Made by a program: the position numbers and the translations under genes | Notes under the pieces: generated by a model | Databases searched by the model: none | What the model was told of the DNA's origin: nothing | Seen by the model: the letters and a program-made list of their open reading frames with translations, nothing else | Assembly: GCA_049672765.1 (NCBI GenBank) | Contig: JBATWQ010000413.1 | Coordinates: 1-19,936, forward strand | Direction of reading: 5' to 3' | From: JAGQSZ01 sp049672765 | GTDB lineage: Bacteria > Actinomycetota > Acidimicrobiia > Acidimicrobiales > Microtrichaceae | Length of the DNA stretch: 19,936 bases | Part shown: positions 14,321 to 19,936 of the stretch, piece by piece | Layout of the letters: each line of letters starts with the position of its first letter | Numbering within the stretch: position 1 is the stretch's first letter

Positions 14321-15366
14321 CCGTCACCTCGGCCCCGGCGTTCAACGCTGTCGCCCGCATGGCATCCATCCGGGCGCGCTTCGACGAGATGGCAGCCACG
14401 GTTGCCCAGGTCGCTCCACCGGTGCGGCCAGCCGGCGCACTCGATGCCGCCTCGATCCTCGGCTCGGTCGGTGGCACCGGTCAGGCCGACTTCTCGAGCA
14501 TTCTCCAGGCCGCCACCGCCGGAACCGACGCCACCGGGTCGACCACGCCGGGCTCCCCGGCACCCCAGGAGATCATCGACGTAGCGAGTGAATATCTGGG
14601 TATTCCCTATGTCTGGGGAGGAACCAACCCCAGCACCGGTCTGGACTGCTCCGGCTTCGTGCAGAAGGTTTTCGAACGCTTCGGGATCGACCTGCCCCGT
14701 GTGAGCCGCCAACAGGCGCTCGCAGGTGAGGCCGTACCATCGATCGAAGACGCCAGGCCCGGCGACCTGATCGCCTTCGGTCACCCTGTCGACCACATCG
14801 GTATCTACGTCGGCGACAACAAGTTCATCCACGCACCAAAGACCGGTGACGTCGTCAAGATCTCACCGATCTACCGCACGCCAACCGCCATCCGTCGCAT
14901 CGTCCCGTCCGCACCAGCGGGTGCTGCTTACAACGGCGGTTCAATCGGCGGAGTACCACTGGCAGGCTCGCCCGGAGTCGGGAGCGGGGTTGCCCGATAT
15001 TCCGAGCTGTTCGACGAGGCGGGAACCAAATGGGGAGTCTCGCCCAGGCTGCTGGCCGCCGTCGCACAGGCGGAGTCGGGCGGCAACCCGAACGCGGTGA
15101 GTCGAAGTGGCGCACTCGGGCTGATGCAGTTCATGCCATCCACCGCCCGCAGCTTCGGTATCGACCCGCTCGACCCCAAGCAGGCCGTCGAGGGTGCTGC
15201 CCGCTATCTGAGCCAACAGATCACGGCGTTCGGATCCGTTGAACTCGCGCTCGCGTCCTACAACGCCGGACCCGGGGCGGTTCGCAAGTACGGAGGGGTG
15301 CCTCCATTCCCGGAGACGCAGGCATACGTCCGCAAGATCATGACGAGTATCGGGGGAACACCATGA
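14317..15366 (+). CDS. Two-domain peptidoglycan hydrolase: NlpC/P60 plus lytic transglycosylase
   Basis: The product has 349 residues. Residues 83-197 form an NlpC/P60 cysteine peptidase: YLGIPYVWGG, then LDCSGF with catalytic Cys111, and HIGIYVG with His160, with HAP (His172) as a likely third polar residue. Residues 225-345 form a Slt-type transglycosylase: AVAQAESGGNPNAVS with catalytic Glu253, GALGLMQFMPSTA, and ASYNAGPGAV. The protein thus carries both a stem-peptide endopeptidase and a glycan-strand lyase. There is no signal peptide; the first 65 residues are helical and Ala-rich, so export through the flagellar channel is likely. It lies between fliJ and fliK, overlapping both by 4 bases. 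It probably opens the wall for the rod, the job of FlgJ elsewhere. The role is inferred. Confidence 0.92.
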   Translation: MTVTSAPAFNAVARMASIRARFDEMAATVAQVAPPVRPAGALDAASILGSVGGTGQADFSSILQAATAGTDATGSTTPGSPAPQEIIDVASEYLGIPYVWGGTNPSTGLDCSGFVQKVFERFGIDLPRVSRQQALAGEAVPSIEDARPGDLIAFGHPVDHIGIYVGDNKFIHAPKTGDVVKISPIYRTPTAIRRIVPSAPAGAAYNGGSIGGVPLAGSPGVGSGVARYSELFDEAGTKWGVSPRLLAAVAQAESGGNPNAVSRSGALGLMQFMPSTARSFGIDPLDPKQAVEGAARYLSQQITAFGSVELALASYNAGPGAVRKYGGVPPFPETQAYVRKIMTSIGGTP

Positions 15367-16877
15367 TGAGCATCAACACGGTCCAGCCATCACAGCGACC
15401 TGAACCAGCTGCGCAGCCCAGACGAGATCGAGACGACTCGTTCAGCGGTGCGCTGCAGCGTGAGATGAAGAGCCGTGGTTCCGACACGAGGGGCTCGGAC
15501 GCCGCGCAGACCCGTCGCAGGGACGCCGAGCGCGACCAGGCCAAGCGTGAACAGGTCCGCAAGCACGGCGATGAGAGCCACGGGGCCGACGCGAACGGCG
15601 CGGCTCTTCAGGCCGCGAGCGCCACCCGCCATGAAGGTCGTGCCGACCAGACCGACAGTGCGGTGGACGGCGACGTCGGACCGGGCGACGGAACTGACGG
15701 ACTGTCTGTGGCCGTGTCGGCCGGAGCCGAGACATCGGCGGGCAACACCTCAGAAGCTTCTGACGAGCAGTGCCTAATTGGCTCTGCGGGGTCTGGTGGA
15801 CCTGGGGGAGCCGAGTTGGTCTCGGGCTCGACCGAAGGGACCCCCGATGGTGCCGCGGTCGGGGAGCGGGCAACCGATGTCGCCGATGCCGGGAGCGTCG
15901 ACCGGACGGCCGGTGAAGAGATTTCTGCGGGTAGCGGGTCAGCCGCTGACGGGATTACCGCTACCGGGGTGACTACGGCCGAGGCATCCGCCGAGGGGGC
16001 GATCGCAGCTTCGGCCCTTGCCGGCGACACTCGCCCTGGATCAGGCACAGGCCCGACCGCTGCCTCCCAGCGGCATGGCGTTGGCCCTGACAGCGGCACC
16101 GTTGATGGTGCTTTAGCCGGTCAGGTTGTTGCTGATGCAACAGGTGTGGCCGGCGCTATGGCAGACGGCGACAGCGGGGAAGCTGCAGACTCCGGGACCG
16201 CAGGTTCTGCTGGATCTTTCGGACCGGACAGGACCCAAGGCCTGCCGAACGCACCTGTCGCAGGTGTACCCGTCGAAACCGTCGAAACGGTGGACGCCCC
16301 CGACGCGGCTTCGAACAAGTCCGCTGCCAAGGTCGCATCGGCCACGGACATGGCTAATGTCGCCCACGCTGCGGGTTCGACCGCCTCGAACCAGGCGGCT
16401 CCGGCCGCTGCGAACACCGCTGCGCCTGCTGTGGTGTCGACGGCCCCCACCGGTGGATTCGACATGTCGAAGCTGGGTGAGGGCATCGCGACTCGACTCA
16501 GGAACGGTGAAAGGGTCCAGTCGCTCTCCCTGGAGTTGCACCCGGCCGAACTCGGAGCGGTGCGGGTCGATGTCCGACAGATCGACGGAGTCACCCACCT
16601 GGTGCTCACACCGGACCGTCAGGCTGGTGGTCAGCGCCTGGCAGCAGCAATGGCCGACCTGCGCCACGACCTGGAGCGCGCAGGGGTCGACATCGGTGAC
16701 CTTCAGCTCCGTCAGGACCCCTCGGGCGGGGGACAGGACCATCGAGGTGGATCTAGTGACCGAATCGTCACGAACCCGCGAACCGGTTCGACCGGATCGG
16801 TCATCCAACCTCCGATCACGGTTCGACGAACCACGCAGCTTGCCGGATCACGACAACGCGTAGCGATCGACCTCTGA
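15363..16877 (+). CDS. fliK: Flagellar hook-length control protein FliK
   Basis: The product has 504 residues. The first 50 residues are charged and polar. Residues about 70-360 are a low-complexity, unfolded Ala/Gly/Thr/Ser/Asp-rich stretch. From about 366 (FDMSKLGEGIATRLRNGERV) to about 460 lies the C-terminal Flg_hook domain, with the diagnostic LSLELHPAELGAVRVDVRQI and AAMADLRHDLERAGVDI. FliK is secreted through the growing hook as a ruler and then contacts FlhB to switch export from hook to filament proteins. The disordered stretch would be the ruler. Two consecutive ATGs start it, overlapping the hydrolase stop by 4 bases. A basic tail of about 45 residues follows the core domain. Naming rests on the C-terminal domain and the location before flgD. 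Confidence 0.9.
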   Translation: MMSINTVQPSQRPEPAAQPRRDRDDSFSGALQREMKSRGSDTRGSDAAQTRRRDAERDQAKREQVRKHGDESHGADANGAALQAASATRHEGRADQTDSAVDGDVGPGDGTDGLSVAVSAGAETSAGNTSEASDEQCLIGSAGSGGPGGAELVSGSTEGTPDGAAVGERATDVADAGSVDRTAGEEISAGSGSAADGITATGVTTAEASAEGAIAASALAGDTRPGSGTGPTAASQRHGVGPDSGTVDGALAGQVVADATGVAGAMADGDSGEAADSGTAGSAGSFGPDRTQGLPNAPVAGVPVETVETVDAPDAASNKSAAKVASATDMANVAHAAGSTASNQAAPAAANTAAPAVVSTAPTGGFDMSKLGEGIATRLRNGERVQSLSLELHPAELGAVRVDVRQIDGVTHLVLTPDRQAGGQRLAAAMADLRHDLERAGVDIGDLQLRQDPSGGGQDHRGGSSDRIVTNPRTGSTGSVIQPPITVRRTTQLAGSRQRVAIDL

Positions 16878-16980
16878 GCATGCACCGAGCCCAGAAGCCA
16901 CCCAAGCCAGAAGCATCGACACCAGAACCTTCGACACCAGAACCATCGACCGAGAAATCAACCGAGGAGTCACGACCAAC
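16878..16980 (+). repeat. T-poor spacer before flgD with 15-bp tandem repeat and a 34-codon open frame
   Basis: These 103 bases contain only 7 T. TCGACACCAGAACC plus T or A repeats at 16916-16930 and 16931-16945, with a decaying third copy. One frame from ATG 16880 would give 34 residues rich in Pro, Glu, Ser and Thr (EASTPEPSTPEPSTEKSTEE) and would end in TGA overlapping the flgD ATG (16981-16984). The start lies 2 bases after the fliK stop, so re-initiation is conceivable. All three forward frames are open here because T is scarce, so coding is unproven. Confidence 0.6.
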
Positions 16981-17394
16981 ATGACCAATCCGATCGACCC
17001 GACCTCGGGCTCTGGAAATACGACAGTCGCAGCACCCGAGCCCGCCCGTCGCAACGACGAGCTGGACAAGGACGCCTTCCTCAAGCTGCTCGTCGCCCAG
17101 CTCAAGTACCAGGATCCGCTCTCACCGGCGGACCCGGCGGAGTTCATGGCCCAGACGGCCCAGTTCACGACCGTCGAGAAGCTTGATCTCCTGACCCAGC
17201 AGGGCGAGTCGACCAACAGGGCGCTCGGGCTCTCGGCAGCCAGCGGGCTGCTCGGTCGCACCGTGACCTGGTTTGCGGCGGACGGGTCCGTGGCGAGCGG
17301 CAAGGTCAGCGCAGCCGTGTCCTCTATCGACGGTGTCAACGTCACCGTCGGAGATGACCAGGTCTCGCTCGATGCCATTACAGGGATCAGCTGA
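16981..17394 (+). CDS. flgD: Flagellar hook assembly scaffold FlgD (short form)
   Basis: The product has 137 residues. The diagnostic motif LDKDAFLKLLVAQLKYQDPL (about 29-48), then SPADPAEFMAQTAQFTTVEK, is the FlgD N-domain. A small C-terminal beta segment follows (LLGRTVTWFAADGSVASGKV). The larger tudor/Ig-like part seen in enteric FlgD (about 230 residues) is missing, as in many Gram-positive FlgD proteins. FlgD caps the growing hook and is discarded when the hook is complete. GAGGAG lies 11 bases before the ATG, a long spacing. It stands between fliK and flgE, separated from both by unusual A/C-rich spacers of about 100 bases. Confidence 0.94.
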   Translation: MTNPIDPTSGSGNTTVAAPEPARRNDELDKDAFLKLLVAQLKYQDPLSPADPAEFMAQTAQFTTVEKLDLLTQQGESTNRALGLSAASGLLGRTVTWFAADGSVASGKVSAAVSSIDGVNVTVGDDQVSLDAITGIS

Positions 17395-17502
17395 GTGGCA
17401 GCAGCGAACCGAGCCGAAAACCCAATCCGAAAACCCAACCCGAATCACAACCCGAACAGCAGCGCCAACCACAACCCGAACAGCGAATTTTGAGGAGCAG
17501 TC
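17395..17502 (+). repeat. T-poor A/C-rich spacer before flgE with degenerate AACCCGAA repeats
   Basis: The first 93 bases (17395-17487) contain only 3 T. They hold repeated AACCCGAA-like units, ACAACCCGAACAGC occurring twice. GTG directly follows the flgD stop and begins an open frame of 32 residues (to 17493) full of Asn-Pro (PNPNHNPNSSANHNPNSEF). Its TGA forms part of the flgE ribosome binding site TGAGGAG, 5 bases before the flgE ATG. The scarcity of T leaves all frames open, so a peptide is unproven. The RNA should be nearly unfolded. Confidence 0.6.
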
Positions 17503-18774
17503 ATGATCAGATCAATGTTCTCAGCAGTATCAGGTCTTCGTAACCATCAGACGATGATGGACGTCGTCGGCAACAACATCGCCAACGTCAACACCGCGGG
17601 CTACAAGTCCTCGACGACGGTTTTCCAGGACGTCCTCAGCCAGACTCTCCGGGGTTCCGGACGGGCGACATCCACGACCGGCGGCACCAACCCCGCCCAG
17701 ATCGGACTCGGCTCGAAGGTCGCCGGAATCACCACCAACTTCTCGCAGGGTTCGCTGCAGCTGACCGGTCGCGCCACGGACTTCGCGATCCAGGGTGACG
17801 GCTTCTTCGTGGTCAACCAGGGCGGCAGGCAGCTCTATACGAGGTCGGGCTCGTTCAGTCCCGACGCCTTGGGGCGCCTGGTCACCCAGGAAGGTGCGCT
17901 CCTGCAGGGCTGGAGCGCGGATGCCTCGGGTGGGGTGAACTCGAGTGGTGCCATTGGAAACATCGTGATCCCGATCGGCGATGTTCTCGAACCGATCCAG
18001 ACCACGTCGGTCACGATGGGCGGAAACCTCCCCTCCGACGCCGAAATCGGAGCGATGATCGCCAACTCGGTCGAGGTCCACGACGCCCAGGGCAACCCTG
18101 TGACCGTTCGCTTCGAGTTCACCAAGACCGCTGCCGACAGCTGGGACGCCGTCTACCGTCACGTCGACAGCGCCGGTGTTCTGAATCCGGCGCCTCCGGC
18201 GGCGGGCACCGCTATGGCGGGTGGGACCATGACGTTCAACGCGACCGGAGAACTGACCTCGGGATACGCCCTAACCATCGCAGGTGGATCCATCCCCGGC
18301 TTCGGTGCCGGCGCGGACATCACCGTGAATCTCGGTTCGGTCGGCGAGCCCAACCGACTGACCCAGTTCGGTTCGCTCTCGTCGCTCGCAATTGCGGGCC
18401 AGGACGGCACCGCGGCCGGACTGCTCCAGAGCTTCACAGTGGGTCAGGACGGCACCATCGTCGGTTCCTACTCCAACGGACGCAACCGCGTCGTCGGACA
18501 GATCGCACTCGCCACCTTCACCAACCCTGAAGGCCTCGAGAAGTCTGGCGGATCCAGCTACAGGGACTCGATCAACTCCGGACTCGCCCAGATCGGAGTT
18601 GCGGGCGAGGGTGGCCGTGGACTTCTTTCCTCGGGAACCCTCGAGATGTCCAACGTGGATCTGGCGAGCGAGTTCACGAACCTGATCGTCGCCCAGCGCG
18701 GATTCCAGGCCAACTCAAGGGTCGTCACGACCTCTGACGAACTACTCCAGGAAGTCGTCAACCTGAAGCGTTGA
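17503..18774 (+). CDS. flgE: Flagellar hook protein FlgE
   Basis: The product has 423 residues. The N-motif MFSAVSGLRNHQTMMDVVGN, then NIANVNTAGYKSSTTVFQDV, is the hook/rod signature. The central domain contains TDFAIQGDGFFVV, typical of FlgE/F/G. The C-terminus SNVDLASEFTNLIVAQRGFQ, then ANSRVVTTSDELLQEVVNLK, is the hook-type end. FlgE polymerises into the hook outside the cell. A long insertion between the domains (about 160-300) resembles FlgE rather than the shorter FlgF/FlgG, and the place directly after flgD supports hook. The ribosome binding site GAGGAG, 5 bases before the ATG, is the strongest in the set, in line with the high copy number of hook protein. Confidence 0.94.
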   Translation: MIRSMFSAVSGLRNHQTMMDVVGNNIANVNTAGYKSSTTVFQDVLSQTLRGSGRATSTTGGTNPAQIGLGSKVAGITTNFSQGSLQLTGRATDFAIQGDGFFVVNQGGRQLYTRSGSFSPDALGRLVTQEGALLQGWSADASGGVNSSGAIGNIVIPIGDVLEPIQTTSVTMGGNLPSDAEIGAMIANSVEVHDAQGNPVTVRFEFTKTAADSWDAVYRHVDSAGVLNPAPPAAGTAMAGGTMTFNATGELTSGYALTIAGGSIPGFGAGADITVNLGSVGEPNRLTQFGSLSSLAIAGQDGTAAGLLQSFTVGQDGTIVGSYSNGRNRVVGQIALATFTNPEGLEKSGGSSYRDSINSGLAQIGVAGEGGRGLLSSGTLEMSNVDLASEFTNLIVAQRGFQANSRVVTTSDELLQEVVNLKR

Positions 18775-18795
18775 TCCCAACAGCTCAATACAGAT

Positions 18796-18859
18796 GAGCC
18801 ACGGTGAGGAGCCGGGGAAATGGTCCGAATGGCCCAGACCGGATCCTCACCGTGGGCTC
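18796..18859 (+). terminator. Long hairpin after flgE
   Basis: GAGCCACGGTGAGGA (18796-18810) pairs with TCCTCACCGTGGGCTC (18844-18859) with only one bulged G. After one mismatch, CCGG pairs with CCGG, and TGGTCC/GGCCCA can extend the stem inward. The whole 64-base element begins 21 bases after the flgE stop. No T run follows. It is the best candidate for the end of the hook transcript or for a processing or stability element before flbD. Confidence 0.68.
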
Positions 18860-18924
18860 TCCAGAACCGATTTACACGGGACCGGCACGACGCTGGTTGA
18901 AACGATATGCACGGAGGCGCCGTC

Positions 18925-19239
18925 GTGATCCTATTGACGCGACTGAACGGAACCAGGTTCGGCATAAACGCCGACCTGATCGAAAGGGTCGAAACCACCG
19001 GCGACACCGTCGTCTGGCTGATCGACGGCACCCGGTTCGTGGTTTCTGAGACTCCAGCCGCAGTTGTCGATGCAATCATCGACTTCAGGGGCAGGGTTCT
19101 GGCCAACGCAGAAATGGCCGTGACCTCCGCCGAGTCCGCGGCAGACGATTCCGACCGCTACGGTCCCGGTGAACGCGGCGCCCTCCGCCTCGTTGTCGAA
19201 TCGACCGGAACCATCGACCACCAGGGCGAGGGACGCTGA
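18925..19239 (+). CDS. flbD: FlbD family flagellar protein
   Basis: From GTG 18925 the product has 104 residues. The start VILLTRLNGTRFGINADLIE, then RVETTGDTVVWLIDGTRFVV, is the FlbD signature (IxLTRLNGxxFxLNxxLIExIExTPDT). An ATG at 18907 would add six residues, but GGAGG lies 7 bases before the GTG and FlbD proteins begin with this motif, so GTG is preferred. The conserved part ends near residue 60; the remaining 45, rich in Ala, Glu, Asp and Ser, are an extension beyond the usual 60-80 residue family length. FlbD is common between flgE and motA in Gram-positive flagellar operons. Its role is poorly defined, and it is distinct from the Caulobacter regulator of the same name. It ends 1 base before motA. 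Confidence 0.9.
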   Translation: MILLTRLNGTRFGINADLIERVETTGDTVVWLIDGTRFVVSETPAAVVDAIIDFRGRVLANAEMAVTSAESAADDSDRYGPGERGALRLVVESTGTIDHQGEGR

Positions 19240-19240
19240 G

Positions 19241-19936
19241 ATGGATCCGGTAACAATTCTCGGTGTCATCCTCATAGTCGTCGGAGTTTTCGTCGGCGCA
19301 CTGCTCAAGGGACTCTCCCCGGTCGCGTTCTTCACCATCCCTGCGGCGTTTCTGATCGTGTTCCTGCCCACATTCGGTGCGGCGTTCATGGGCTCGACCA
19401 TGGAGGACGTCCGCGCCTTCCCGCGGCTGTTCAAGAAGTTCGTCGGCCGCCAACGTCAGGCGGACCCCGACGCGCTGATCACCCAGATCGTCTCCCTCGG
19501 TGAACGAGCGCGTCGTGAGGGTCTGTTGGCACTCGAAGACGAAGTCGGGGCGATCGAGGAGCCCTTCCTGCGTCGCGGTCTCCAGATGGCGGTGGACGGG
19601 GCCGACCCCGAGACCGTCGAGGAAATCATGGACACCGAGATCAGAGGTATGCAGGCCCGACACCGCCAGGGTGCCAAGCTGGTCTCGTCGATGGGTATCT
19701 ACGCCCCGACGTTCGGGATCATTGGTGCGGTGGTCGGTCTGATCGTCACCCTGGGCAAGCTCGACAACCCGGCCGAACTTGGCCACGGAATTGCCGCGGC
19801 GTTCATCGCGACCTTCTGGGGAGTCTTCCTCGCAAACGGGATCTTCCTGCCCTGGTCGAATCGCCTTGTGCGGCTCTCGGGTGAGGAAGTCGCCCAGAAG
19901 CGGTTGCTCGTCGAGGGCGTCCTGGCGGTCCAGTCC
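19241..19936 (+). CDS. motA: Flagellar stator protein MotA, C-terminus cut by window edge
   Basis: The first 232 residues are present, of an expected 255-285. Membrane helices lie at about 4-22, 27-49, 149-170 (MGIYAPTFGIIGAVVGLIVT, with Pro156 at the position of the key MotA proline) and 184-204 (GIAAAFIATFWGVFLANGIF). The cytoplasmic loop contains SLGERARREGLLALEDEV near 85-102, with the charged Arg and Glu that contact FliG. MotA with MotB forms the ion channel that drives rotation; motB is expected just beyond the edge. The ATG comes 1 base after the flbD stop. Whether protons or sodium are used cannot be told from this part. Confidence 0.95.
   Translation, partial: MDPVTILGVILIVVGVFVGALLKGLSPVAFFTIPAAFLIVFLPTFGAAFMGSTMEDVRAFPRLFKKFVGRQRQADPDALITQIVSLGERARREGLLALEDEVGAIEEPFLRRGLQMAVDGADPETVEEIMDTEIRGMQARHRQGAKLVSSMGIYAPTFGIIGAVVGLIVTLGKLDNPAELGHGIAAAFIATFWGVFLANGIFLPWSNRLVRLSGEEVAQKRLLVEGVLAVQS

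Noticed and set aside
16113..16863. Frames of 231 and 245 residues overlapping the FliK C-terminal domain
   Set aside because: Out-of-frame readings of fliK. The fliK frame has the Flg_hook motif.
16878..17502. Calling the two small frames flanking flgD as definite genes
   Set aside because: T scarcity removes stop codons in every forward frame, so openness is not evidence of coding. Kept as repeat/spacer features and a finding.
18871..18899. Vegetative-type promoter TTTACA-N17-TGGTTG before flbD
   Set aside because: The -10 match is too poor to annotate.
1..19936. CRISPR arrays, tRNA/rRNA genes, insertion sequences, defence or prophage genes
   Set aside because: None seen; the space is fully used by flagellar genes and short gaps.

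Overview
This window is almost wall-to-wall flagellar genes. It has high GC, GTG/TTG starts and tightly coupled coding regions. No outer-membrane P- or L-ring genes (flgH, flgI) are present, FlgD is short, FlbD is present, and the sigma factor is of the FliA/WhiG type. Together these suggest a motile, monoderm, high-GC actinobacterium, perhaps of the Acidimicrobiia. The clade is inference; the flagellar identity is clear from the proteins.

Layout. A leftward set holds a FlgN-like chaperone, flgK and flgL (hook-filament junction), then a 243-base gap and a fliA/whiG-type sigma factor cut by the left edge. A rightward set starts with flagellin, fliD (cap), fliS (flagellin chaperone) and a small FliT-position protein. 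It continues with flgB, flgC, fliE (rod), fliF (MS ring), fliG (rotor), fliH, fliI, fliJ (export ATPase), a peptidoglycan hydrolase combining NlpC/P60 and lytic transglycosylase domains, fliK (hook length), flgD (hook scaffold), flgE (hook), flbD and motA (stator, cut by the right edge). Nine rightward gene junctions overlap by 4 to 7 bases.

Regulation. Two good matches to the sigma-28 promoter pattern (TAAA, 14-16 bases, GCCGATAA) are visible. One lies in front of the sigma gene itself (TAAG-N15-GCCGACAG), suggesting autoregulation. One lies in front of flagellin (TAAG-N14-GCCGATAG). A third, weaker leftward match may serve the flgN-flgK-flgL set and would share its -35 area with the flagellin promoter. 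Strong hairpins follow flagellin and flgE, dividing the rightward set into filament, basal body/hook and motor blocks.

The least ordinary parts are: the two-domain hydrolase where FlgJ would sit in Gram-negative systems; two T-depleted, A/C-rich spacers flanking flgD that hold small open frames abutting the next gene; a 25-base tandem repeat and an 11-base repeat upstream of the sigma gene; an unrecognised FliT-position gene; and the 64-base hairpin before flbD. No tRNA, rRNA, CRISPR array, insertion sequence or prophage gene was seen. No non-flagellar system was found.
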